Shown in pieces: positions 1 to 7,752 of a stretch of 25,017 nucleotides of DNA. Position numbers and translations under genes: made by a program. The DNA is from ARK-14 sp002899805 (GTDB taxonomy: Archaea; Thermoproteota; Thermoprotei_A; Sulfolobales; Fervidicoccaceae). How positions within the stretch are numbered: the stretch's first letter is position 1; each line of letters opens with the position of its first letter. Below the pieces are notes generated by a model that had not been told where the DNA came from, made no database searches, and worked only from the letters and a program-made list of their open reading frames with translations. The stretch lies in assembly GCA_039793985.1 (NCBI GenBank), contig JBAMMC010000029.1, positions 1 through 25,017 on the forward strand, written 5' to 3'.

Positions 1-95
1 CTCTGAAACAGAGGAAAAATCAATACAACAAGGATTATTATGAATATTATACCAGCTATTATGTTCGCGCTTGACCTCAAACCCTTATTCCTCAA
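1..95 (-). CDS. Partial N-terminus of a short-leader membrane/secreted protein, possible second pilin (cut by window edge)
   Basis: An open frame starts at a TTG (95-93) and runs off the left edge, giving about 31 residues. They read as a basic leader (MRNKGLRSSAN) followed by one long hydrophobic segment (IIAGIIFIIILVVLIFP). This is the layout of an archaeal class III signal peptide/pilin N-terminus, with a possible cleavage after the KG pair, though an ordinary membrane anchor is equally possible. No ATG is available: the frame is closed by a TAA about 40 bp upstream. An AGGTCGAT-like ribosome-binding site lies about 8 nt before the TTG, and a TATA-like ATATAAAG lies at about 124-134. It follows the pilin gene on the same strand, so a pilus-related role is inferred from position only. 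Confidence 0.4.
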   Translation of the reverse strand, partial: MRNKGLRSSANIIAGIIFIIILVVLIFPLFQ

Positions 96-146
96 TGTTA
101 AGATCGACCTTGTAAATTTATAAGCTTTATATGTTTATGGGGGGAC

Positions 147-154
147 AAAAAAAA
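147..154 (-). terminator. Oligo-T terminator after the pilin gene
   Basis: Eight consecutive T residues on the minus strand lie 27 bp beyond the pilin stop codon. Archaeal RNA polymerase commonly terminates at T-runs without a hairpin. The run falls between the pilin and the next minus-strand gene, which has its own TATA-like box, so the pilin probably makes a short separate transcript. Confidence 0.45.
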
Positions 155-180
155 GATCCTTATTAAAGTTAGATGAAAAA

Positions 181-618
181 TCAGCTATAGCTATACGCGT
201 TCACGACCTGATTATAGCTGTTCCCAGCATCTGTGTAGACGGTTACCTGGTAAGTTCCAGGTGAGTTAACTCCCGATACAGTTACAATTATCCACATGTC
301 TGCTCCCATTTTGACAACTATTGGAAAGGTTGTTGTTGTAGTAGTAGTACTACTAAGTGTGAACGTCCCCTGGATATTCGTATTGACCACTTTTATGGAA
401 ACTATCTTTGAATCGATTCCACCAACATTCCTAGCATGTAAGTAGAGTGTACCGGAAGTTGCGTTGATATAGCTGTCTGGCATGATTTGAAGCTGTTCTG
501 TTTTTCCAGCTCCTCCAATTATTCCCGAGAACCATAGTGCTACTCCTACTGCCAATGCTATCGTAACTGCTACGAGGATTACGGTTGCTATTATAGGCGA
601 AATTGCTCTTTCTTTCAT
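181..618 (-). CDS. Archaeal type IV pilin
   Basis: A 145-aa major or minor pilin subunit. The N-terminus MKERAISPIIATVILVAVTI is the canonical archaeal type IV pilin/archaellin start: a short basic leader for the class III signal peptidase PibD/ArlK, then a roughly 25-residue hydrophobic helix that forms the filament core. Residues 37-145 are an exported beta-rich domain with a run of seven threonines near residue 90. The ATG has a strong GGTGGGA site directly upstream and a TATA box about 45 bp upstream, so it can be made in larger amounts than the assembly genes. It lies 176 bp downstream of the platform gene on the same strand, which marks it as the substrate of that machine. Pilin rather than archaellin is inferred from the absence of the other archaellum genes. 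Confidence 0.9.
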   Translation of the reverse strand: MKERAISPIIATVILVAVTIALAVGVALWFSGIIGGAGKTEQLQIMPDSYINATSGTLYLHARNVGGIDSKIVSIKVVNTNIQGTFTLSSTTTTTTTFPIVVKMGADMWIIVTVSGVNSPGTYQVTVYTDAGNSYNQVVNAYSYS

Positions 619-658
619 TCTCCCACCTTTTTTGATTATTCATCTTCCATGTTTTAGG

Positions 659-667
659 TATAAAAAA
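659..667 (-). promoter_or_regulatory. TATA box of the pilin gene
   Basis: TTTTTTATA on the minus strand is centred about 45 bp before the pilin ATG, predicting a start near 637 and a leader of about 19 nt that still contains the GGTGGGA ribosome-binding site (621-627). A second A/T box (TTTTATATA) sits farther up at about 715-725. The 176-bp spacer between platform gene and pilin otherwise holds no gene. Confidence 0.5.
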
Positions 668-794
668 CGAAGGTCGATGAACATTAATTCTACAGTATCA
701 TTTTTTCATTTTAGTATATAAAAATATCTCTTAAGATTCCAATTGTACTATATACTGAAAAATATTACTTCTATGCTTAATCATTTATCAAGAT

Positions 795-2612
795 TTAAGG
801 AAGAGAGAACAGTGGTACAAGCAGGATATCTATTGTTATAATCGCCACAATTACACTCACTGTTGTGAGAACAATTGAATGCTTGAACCCTCCAGCTATT
901 GAGGTTGTAACAGATTTTCCTACAAGAAGGCCGGCGAGCCATGAATTGAGTATGAGTCCAAGAAGAAGCTGAAAAGTAAGAGTTGAAAGGTATATTGGGT
1001 TTACAGCCAAACTACTACCTACGGTTCCTCCAGGACCCATAGGTTGAAGTATATTTATAGAGCTGACCATGAGGTAGATTATCATTACTGTTGAGACGAT
1101 GTTCAGCATCGAACCGAGATAGGGCAAAAAAGTATCTGTCCTGAGAGCTGCCTTCAGTTGATTCTCAAAATCTGAAAGTCTCCTTCCATATGATGCTATC
1201 GTGTCGAGGAGCTGAGGAGTCCCCCCTCCATATTCGACGATATCGACAAGCATTCTCATTATTGTTCTCATGAACCAATTCTTGTAGCCTAGTATAGCTA
1301 GCCTTACGGCCCTCTTTATGTTCAAACCTATCTGAAGAGAAGCAGATAGTTTTTTCAATATTGGATTGAAACTTCCGTAGTCCCTTGTGCTCAAATAAAT
1401 GATGCTTTTCTCGGGATTCAGACCAGCTTTCCTTATCTCGGAAAGGTCTGTCAGAAAGCTACCTAGATATTTAACTACTCCCTTCTCTCTCCTATCGATT
1501 CTTCTCCACTCTATCATTGGGAGGAATGAAGCCACGACGAAACCTACTCCTATTGCTAGAATAGAAAGGGTCATATTCAGCATGTCAGGTTTTATGAAAG
1601 CTCTATAACCTCCTAGTGCCATTAATAGCGAAAATAACAATATTCCTGCTGGGGCTGAAACGAAGAGCGTTAGGTAGGGCTCTCTATAAGAAATATGGTA
1701 TTTTGGGAGTAAACCTCCAACGATGAATATCATGAATATTGTCAACATAGGCATAAGGATGAAATTGAACAAGACGATCATTGGAGTGGCGTTTGAAGTT
1801 CCTCCGATGAATTTTGCTAAACCTGCTCCCTGTATTGCGATGATGATGTTTACGGTGAGCCCAACGAGCACATAAATTATCATATATGTGCTCAAAGTAA
1901 GGCTGACTCTTTCCACCAGTTTGTCCATGTCCCTTTCTTTTTCCTTGAAATATGCCTCTGTCTTCAGCTGCAAATAGTGAGATACGTCTCCTCCTCCTCT
2001 TATTGTTGAAGTATATCCCATCATGAATTCGCGGAATTCCCTACTGGGATGGTTGCGTGCTACCATCTCTATCGCACTCAGCGCATCTAAACCAAGAACC
2101 TTCATGTTTCTCCTTATAAGCTGAGCTTCTTTTCTTATAGCAAAGAACAAATCCGTTTCTGCGACAGTTTCGATGACTCTTTCGGGGCTTATACCAGAGA
2201 CTACCATAGAAGTTATGTATGAAGCAAAGAGAGGGAGCTCCGACTCAACCTCATGAGCTCTTGCTGAAATCGCTGAACCGAGCAGAGCAATTCTCATGAG
2301 GAAGTATAGAGCAGGAATAAAGAATATCAATATTGGGATTATTATTCCGAAGGCACCAATAAAGGAAAAGAGAAGTTTATACTTAAGGAGAAGAAAAATA
2401 GCTATAATGATTGAAGGTATCGCTACCACGAAGGTGTCCATGAGCAATCTAGATGCATAGACTACAGGGTGCGTAAATATCATTGCTTTAGACAATTTAT
2501 CCTCTAGCTCATATGCTTTGACCAGACTCTTACCGAGATTACCGAAGTAAGCTAAAGAAAGCCTTTCATATATCAGAGAGAGGGAGGTTTTATTTTGTTT
2601 TTCCTTGCTCAA
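795..2612 (-). CDS. Type IV pilus platform membrane protein (TadC/GspF/FlaJ type)
   Basis: A 605-aa polytopic membrane protein that anchors the pilus in the cytoplasmic membrane and couples to the assembly ATPase. It has two T2SSF-like halves: cytoplasmic helical regions at about 120-235 (ESELPLFASYITSMVVSGIS... and SREFREFMMGY) and 385-505 (LGSFLTDLSEIRKAG, GLNIKRAVRLA, YGGGTPQLLDTI), each framed by hydrophobic segments, with more spans near the N-terminus and C-terminus. About 600 aa fits the duplicated archaeal FlaJ-like type. The start is a TTG whose bases overlap the TGA of the ATPase gene (TTGA), with GGGAGAGAG upstream, so the two are translationally coupled. It could serve an adhesive, UV-inducible or sugar-binding pilus; the sequence does not decide. 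Confidence 0.9.
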   Translation of the reverse strand: MSKEKQNKTSLSLIYERLSLAYFGNLGKSLVKAYELEDKLSKAMIFTHPVVYASRLLMDTFVVAIPSIIIAIFLLLKYKLLFSFIGAFGIIIPILIFFIPALYFLMRIALLGSAISARAHEVESELPLFASYITSMVVSGISPERVIETVAETDLFFAIRKEAQLIRRNMKVLGLDALSAIEMVARNHPSREFREFMMGYTSTIRGGGDVSHYLQLKTEAYFKEKERDMDKLVERVSLTLSTYMIIYVLVGLTVNIIIAIQGAGLAKFIGGTSNATPMIVLFNFILMPMLTIFMIFIVGGLLPKYHISYREPYLTLFVSAPAGILLFSLLMALGGYRAFIKPDMLNMTLSILAIGVGFVVASFLPMIEWRRIDRREKGVVKYLGSFLTDLSEIRKAGLNPEKSIIYLSTRDYGSFNPILKKLSASLQIGLNIKRAVRLAILGYKNWFMRTIMRMLVDIVEYGGGTPQLLDTIASYGRRLSDFENQLKAALRTDTFLPYLGSMLNIVSTVMIIYLMVSSINILQPMGPGGTVGSSLAVNPIYLSTLTFQLLLGLILNSWLAGLLVGKSVTTSIAGGFKHSIVLTTVSVIVAIITIDILLVPLFSLP

Positions 2613-4291
2613 TTCTCTCTCCCTTCTTCTCCCCTCTCAGCTTTAAAAAGGAGCTTTTCACCTACTTCACGCATAAGATCTTCAGGTTTCTGATAATACA
2701 TTCTTATGATTTTGGCTATGTCTAAGTAGAACCTCTTGTTCTCCACTCTCAGATATTCAAGAACCTGCCTTCTCCTTTCCATTTCCTCTAATATCCAGTT
2801 CCAGTCCTTTCCTCTCATTTCCGCTATTTTCTTCAACATTGTACTCTTAGATATTTCTGCTCTATGGACATCTTCTGAAGGATCCCATCTGAAGATCTCT
2901 ACGTAGTCCCCATAATCATTTATTTCCCAAAGATTTGTGATCCTTCTAACTATCTGAAAGCTACCATCGGGAGCAATTATCATATGCCTTTTAGTGACAA
3001 GAGCGAAGTTCAAAAACGGAATAAAACTCTTCGGAGTATTCATTGGCTCGCTCGTCAGCCTATTAACAGCTTGAATGACATTTTCGGCGTGTAGTGTCGT
3101 CAACCCCCCATGACCTGTAGCTACCGCTTGCATCAAAGCATAGGCTTCTTCTCCTCTCACCTCTCCAACTATGATGTAATCAGGTCTATATCTCAAGCTG
3201 ACCTTTATGAGATCGAATAAGTTGATTTCTCCAATTTTTTCCGTTCCTATCCCATAGCTTTGTCTCGTAACAAGCTGAACCCAGTTTTCAAGGGGCAATC
3301 TGAGCTCTGGTGTATCTTCTATAGTCACGACCTTCATGGAAGGTCTTATAAGAGACGCTATCGCATTAAGAGCAGTTGTTTTTCCAGAACCTGTAACACC
3401 TAGAACGAGGCCTGTCATCTTATGCTCAAGCATCATCCAGAGATAAGCTCCCATTTCCTCTGAGAGGTTCTTCCATCCAATCATATCTACGAGCGTTATC
3501 GGATCCTCTCTGAACTTCCTGATAGTGAATGTGGATCCCTTAGTAGTGACCTCTTTTTTGAACGTCCCAGCAAGCCTATGTCCACCTGGAAGTATCGCAT
3601 CAACGATTGGAAATGCCACACTGATGTGAGCTCCTGCCATGTGAGAGAGTCTTACTAGAAAGCTATCAAGAGCGTCCTCATCATCTATTCTTATGTTTGT
3701 GGGAAGACTTTCATAGCTTCTATGCCATACATAAATAGGTTTCCCAACTCCATCGCATGAGATGTCTTCTATAAAGGGATCTTTCATGAGAGGATCTATG
3801 TATCCATAGCCGATTACGTCCCTTTCTATATAGTACATCATCTTAGCCCAAGATACTCCGGGGGTCCTCCCCATCCTTATAGCATACTTCCTGAGTATCT
3901 CCTTCGCTTTCTCTCTGAAGTACTGCATTATTTCGACTCCGCTGGGAGGAGGCTGAAGTTCGTGAATCATTATGTTCATCAGAATACCATATATTTTCCT
4001 CTCTAAAGGAGAAAGCCCCACCTCATCTATGGCATAGAGATAGGTTCCATTCTCTTTATTGAAAAGGATTCTGGCATATGCCCAAGGAGGGTTCAAAGGG
4101 TACCTCTCAACTTCTTTATAGTTGGGCCCTATTTCAATAAAAGTAGCTCCTCCTGCTCTTTGCATGTGATACAGCGTTACGCCCTCTTCAAAGAGTTTCT
4201 CAAACAAAATAGAGCCTTCTGTTTTATCCTTTTGAGTTTCTCCTTTATCCTTCTCTTCTTTTCTCTCCTTTCTTAGCTTCAAAGAAGGCAA
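2609..4291 (-). CDS. Type IV pilus assembly ATPase (GspE/TadA/FlaI type)
   Basis: A 560-aa cytoplasmic secretion ATPase that powers pilin polymerisation. Visible motifs are Walker A GVTGSGKT (298-305), the Asp box IEDTPEL (324-330), Walker B DYIIVGEVRG (371-380) and the His box TGHGGLTTLHAE (392-403). The N-terminal half holds the usual domain ending in the FTIRKF strand. The first 25 residues are a highly charged K/E-rich tail. The start is a TTG immediately after the TGA of the upstream 984-aa gene (TGATTG), with a strong GGAGGTG site 6 nt before it that lies inside the upstream coding end, which indicates coupled translation. It sits between the large exported protein and the platform gene, as in ups/aap-type pilus operons. 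A single such ATPase occurs in the window. Confidence 0.93.
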   Translation of the reverse strand: MPSLKLRKERKEEKDKGETQKDKTEGSILFEKLFEEGVTLYHMQRAGGATFIEIGPNYKEVERYPLNPPWAYARILFNKENGTYLYAIDEVGLSPLERKIYGILMNIMIHELQPPPSGVEIMQYFREKAKEILRKYAIRMGRTPGVSWAKMMYYIERDVIGYGYIDPLMKDPFIEDISCDGVGKPIYVWHRSYESLPTNIRIDDEDALDSFLVRLSHMAGAHISVAFPIVDAILPGGHRLAGTFKKEVTTKGSTFTIRKFREDPITLVDMIGWKNLSEEMGAYLWMMLEHKMTGLVLGVTGSGKTTALNAIASLIRPSMKVVTIEDTPELRLPLENWVQLVTRQSYGIGTEKIGEINLFDLIKVSLRYRPDYIIVGEVRGEEAYALMQAVATGHGGLTTLHAENVIQAVNRLTSEPMNTPKSFIPFLNFALVTKRHMIIAPDGSFQIVRRITNLWEINDYGDYVEIFRWDPSEDVHRAEISKSTMLKKIAEMRGKDWNWILEEMERRRQVLEYLRVENKRFYLDIAKIIRMYYQKPEDLMREVGEKLLFKAERGEEGREN

Positions 4292-7246
4292 TCAGAACAC
4301 CTCCTCTTCTAGCTCTTTCTGAGCGAGGAGGTCGAGCTTCTTTCTGACATATCTCCTCATGTATAATATCAGTATAGCAGCGACAACTATGATTAAGATA
4401 TATATTCCATATGCCTTAAAGTAACCGACTACCGTGTAGTTCATTCTAGCATCAATCATTTGGGGAGTAGTTGAGGAGATGTTCCATACTCCAACATATG
4501 TAACATAGTCTGGAGCAGAAACTGTTATCCTATAGAGACCAAGGGGAAGGTTCGCCGTTACTTCTCCAGTGAAATCGGTTATAAAAGTGTAAGTATTCAC
4601 ATTATCTAGTCCGTCAATGTGGACGTAAGCATTCGATATCGGAGTTCCTCCAGACTGTATGACCCTCACTGTTAGAGTTCCCATAATTCTTCTTACTCCA
4701 ATTGAAGTTGTCGTATTGTCATATAATGAGATTGTCTTCTGTATGGTTGTATATATTCCCCCTTGAACGGTAATTACATAGTTGTTCGCTGGAAGTACGA
4801 ATACTAGTGTTCCATTGGGACCGAGCACAACTGAATATGAAGCTATTTTGACAGTAGCACCAGAAGCCGGAATGTTAGTATCTAGGTCAATGACATTCAA
4901 TGATAAAGTGTAGTTCCTCCTATCTAGATATATCTGTTTCACCATCTGAAATGACACGTCAGAATATACCGTTACCGGATTGTAAATTTTTGAAGTTTTC
5001 TCGTCTAATGGGACAATTGATATGCTCATGTTTCCCACATCATCAATTGGAATATAAGCAATGCCCTGATAGTCAGTAGTCCCAGCATGTTTCTCTCCTT
5101 TCGTATCAGTAATTTCAACTCTGAAGATCCCAGTTGCTGGGGAGTTCGTGAGCTTGTCGAGAACCTGCACTCCATAGAGATAAGTGTGCCTTGTTATGTT
5201 TATCGAAATGCTCAGATTTTCTGGAATCGAGAATGAAAGGGAAATAGATGGATAAATTGAGCTGTATTGAGGAACAATATTAAGAAGATATTTCCCGTAA
5301 GTCAAGTTCAATATGAGCGGACCTTCAGAAAAAGCCCAGTTACCTAGTATTGAGAACCCTCCCGATGAAGTAATAGAGTAGCTGAATGTGCCTTTTGGAA
5401 ATGAATTGGTCGTGTTATCCGTTAGTTCCACTGAGAGGTTGAATCGGTGGAGGGGGAGAGTTATGTTGAAGTTACTGCTTCCAGTGACCAACAAGCTCTT
5501 TGCGATTGGATCGTAGATTTGCTGAACTGGATTTATTATCAGGGTATAGTTATCAGGAAGTACGTTTCTGAAAATCAAGGGAGTTTTGCCTGAACCCGTT
5601 GTAGTATAGGTTATTCTTCCTTTAAGCGTAGCATTGAAATCCCCTGGTATGCTGCCATCTTCTCCGATGACGTTAATGTACACAGTGCTGAGAGTTCTTG
5701 TCCTTAGATCCAAATTCATGTAGTTAAAAATTTCTTGTATTCCATCAAGTATAAGAGTTTCATCAGGAGTAAAGAATAATAAAGTCTCACCAGTACCAAA
5801 TACGCTTCCAGTAACACCTTGAACATAATATCCATTAGAATTTTCGGTTCTCAATATAGGCCATAAAGTATAGTTATTTTGCGAGTATACAAGAGCATGT
5901 AAGTAGTTACCATCAAAAGAAATAATGGAAAGGGGTGAAGCAGAAATTACTCGAACTAGCCAGGGGGTGGAGGTCAGTTTATAGCTTTGAAATGTAGAGA
6001 AACCTTTCTGTGAGTAATTCAACACAAAAAGTGTTCCATCGATTGTACCAAGCGCGATGAACTTCCCCGAAGAATCTGAATCATAAGAAACGACATTCCA
6101 TCTGGAGAAAGTATCCCTTCCGGTCAATGAAAGGGTAGAAGAGAGTCTATCTATGTAAAGGTATCCTCCTTTATAGCTTAGTAATATGTATTTGAAACCA
6201 AGGGAGCCATCTTCAACTTTGAGCCCATATACAGAGTCTGCTGTAAAAGCATACGTGTTTATGATGTTCAGCCCTGATGGATTTGGGGTTGCCAAATATA
6301 GTATATAGTTATTTGCTATATAAGGAATCGAAACGAGGGGAGCATTCGACGGGGGATAAGGGATATAATTAAGTTTGTTCATGAGATCTCCTACACTGAT
6401 TGGTCCTAAATAGTAATAGAATCCTGTCTTTTGTGATGAAATGTAAACGGAAACTACAGATGAATTATTTTCTCCTGGAGGTATATTGAATTCAACATAT
6501 CCATACGCATCCGTAGTTCCACTCAAAACGAAACCGGTATCTGTGAAATTCAGCACTACTTGGAGACCTGAAACCTGGGTTTCGTTTGTCGTTGGATTTA
6601 ATTGAAGGTAAATCTTTCCTATAGGCGGAAATACAGGAGAGCATAAAAGAAGTAAGTTGCCTCCATCCTTCCACATCTTGATAATTTGAAATTGCTGTGT
6701 ATTTTCAGTAGTGGATTGTAGAGAAAAGGGTCTATAAGATATCCATGAATCGTTATTCAAGTCATACTGAATCATTGAACCATCAGAATATAAAGCGAAG
6801 ACATATCTATTAGAGAGCATTGTTATTTGTGTGACAGATGAGGTCCAACCTTCGAATTTTCTTGCTGAATAATTAGAGGCCTCGTCTAATATAAGGACTT
6901 CTCCCTTACTGGTTCCAATAGCTATAAAAGATCCAGACTGATCTACGGAAGTAACTTTTCCGTTTACAGTATAGGTCATTCTTATTTGATTCATATAGTA
7001 GTCGTAAATCTGAATGTGATCAGGGTCTGGCTGATACAATATGGCTCTTCCATTATCAATGAGAAACGGATTTGAAAAACTCTGCTCTATGCTGTAAATG
7101 AATGGTTTCTGCACCGTCCGTTCTAGTTCGATGAGGCTTATGCTTTCTATAGATTGAGCGGAAGCAATTGAAGGAATTAGTGGAAATGTTAAAATTAAGA
7201 AAGCTGATATAGAAAATATGATTATTATCGTTTTAGACACTTTCAA
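4292..7246 (-). CDS. Large exported membrane-anchored protein: propeller-like region plus beta-sandwich repeats, pilus-linked
   Basis: A 984-aa protein with an N-terminal signal peptide (about 1-31, cleavage near IASAQS), a long extracellular part, one transmembrane helix (about 945-966) and a short charged cytoplasmic tail (RRYVRKKLDLLAQKELEEE). Residues 60-510 contain WD40/PQQ-like blade motifs such as GSFIAIGTSKGEVLILD, SNRYVFALYSDGSMIQYD and GKFIALGTIDGTLFVLN. A carboxypeptidase-regulatory-like unit (GLQVVLNFTDTG...GTTDAYGYVEFNIP) interrupts them at about 213-275. Residues 525-915 hold four or five more such beta units (TGIFRVEI...GTTDYQGIAYIP; ISNAYVHI...TDFTGEVTANLP). More than 20 N-x-S/T sequons suggest heavy N-glycosylation. 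TTG start, 10 bp after the coiled-coil gene. Position recalls upsX/aapX; adhesin or surface-recognition function is inferred. Confidence 0.8.
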   Translation of the reverse strand: MKVSKTIIIIFSISAFLILTFPLIPSIASAQSIESISLIELERTVQKPFIYSIEQSFSNPFLIDNGRAILYQPDPDHIQIYDYYMNQIRMTYTVNGKVTSVDQSGSFIAIGTSKGEVLILDEASNYSARKFEGWTSSVTQITMLSNRYVFALYSDGSMIQYDLNNDSWISYRPFSLQSTTENTQQFQIIKMWKDGGNLLLLCSPVFPPIGKIYLQLNPTTNETQVSGLQVVLNFTDTGFVLSGTTDAYGYVEFNIPPGENNSSVVSVYISSQKTGFYYYLGPISVGDLMNKLNYIPYPPSNAPLVSIPYIANNYILYLATPNPSGLNIINTYAFTADSVYGLKVEDGSLGFKYILLSYKGGYLYIDRLSSTLSLTGRDTFSRWNVVSYDSDSSGKFIALGTIDGTLFVLNYSQKGFSTFQSYKLTSTPWLVRVISASPLSIISFDGNYLHALVYSQNNYTLWPILRTENSNGYYVQGVTGSVFGTGETLLFFTPDETLILDGIQEIFNYMNLDLRTRTLSTVYINVIGEDGSIPGDFNATLKGRITYTTTGSGKTPLIFRNVLPDNYTLIINPVQQIYDPIAKSLLVTGSSNFNITLPLHRFNLSVELTDNTTNSFPKGTFSYSITSSGGFSILGNWAFSEGPLILNLTYGKYLLNIVPQYSSIYPSISLSFSIPENLSISINITRHTYLYGVQVLDKLTNSPATGIFRVEITDTKGEKHAGTTDYQGIAYIPIDDVGNMSISIVPLDEKTSKIYNPVTVYSDVSFQMVKQIYLDRRNYTLSLNVIDLDTNIPASGATVKIASYSVVLGPNGTLVFVLPANNYVITVQGGIYTTIQKTISLYDNTTTSIGVRRIMGTLTVRVIQSGGTPISNAYVHIDGLDNVNTYTFITDFTGEVTANLPLGLYRITVSAPDYVTYVGVWNISSTTPQMIDARMNYTVVGYFKAYGIYILIIVVAAILILYMRRYVRKKLDLLAQKELEEEVF

Positions 7247-7256
7247 GCTAAATAAC

Positions 7257-7679
7257 CTACTTGGAAGTCTTTATGATTATGTATTTTGGTATATCGTTTT
7301 CCAACACTAGAGATACTGAAACCTGGAGTTCTGAAGTAGATGGGATCTTCGAAAGGGCATTTTTCAAGTTCCTATAGGCTGTAAGTTTTTTATTGAGGTT
7401 CTCGGAGAGAGATTCATATAGGTTTACAAGAGCATCGGCAGGAGGATCCACCATCAAAATTACGTCTCCACCTAAATTGATACCCTCATAGGGCTTCTCT
7501 TGAGCTTTTATGTTAAGGGCCTCGAAGAATTTCTTCTTTACCTCGAGTGTGCTGTGTAGCATGTCTACTCTCCTAAGTATTTCTCCCAGCTCGGCACTGA
7601 TTTCAGCTATCCTTTTATCGGTGAATTGCTTGAGTTTTTCCAAATTATCGAAATCTATCATTGTTGATTGAACGCTCAT
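7257..7679 (-). CDS. Small coiled-coil protein, first gene of the pilus operon, unknown function
   Basis: A 140-aa soluble protein with no signal peptide or membrane span. Residues 10-55 form a predicted long amphipathic helix/coiled coil (NLEKLKQFTDKRIAEISAEL, then EILRRVDMLHSTLEVKKKFF). A beta-like stretch follows (GINLGGDVILMVDPP, about 67-80), then a second helix (83-113) and a terminal beta hairpin. The helix-beta-helix order is loosely prefoldin-like, but I see no firm family signature. The ATG has GGGGTG about 10 nt upstream. The gene precedes the 984-aa protein by 10 bp, so it is probably co-transcribed with the pilus genes and may be a cytoplasmic assembly or regulatory factor. Start M1 is used; M7 is an alternative. 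Confidence 0.75.
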   Translation of the reverse strand: MSVQSTMIDFDNLEKLKQFTDKRIAEISAELGEILRRVDMLHSTLEVKKKFFEALNIKAQEKPYEGINLGGDVILMVDPPADALVNLYESLSENLNKKLTAYRNLKNALSKIPSTSELQVSVSLVLENDIPKYIIIKTSK

Positions 7680-7730
7680 TGTTCAAAGACACCCCTACAA
7701 GTCCATATAAGAGTAGATTGTTTTTTTAAT

Positions 7731-7738
7731 TATTTAAA
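7731..7738 (-). promoter_or_regulatory. Candidate TATA box of the pilus operon
   Basis: TTTAAATA on the minus strand is centred about 55 bp before the ATG of the coiled-coil gene, predicting a start near 7708 and a leader of about 29 nt. A competing box TTATATGG at 7703-7710 would put the start almost at the ATG. The 73-bp gap after the MFS gene is the only place for the operon promoter. Confidence 0.4.
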
Positions 7739-7752
7739 TATAATCGTTATTT

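Noticed and set aside
181..7679. Archaellum (arl/fla) operon
   Set aside because: No ArlB-type archaellin repeats, ArlF/G, ArlH or ArlX genes are present; the large propeller protein points to an adhesive/ups-type pilus.
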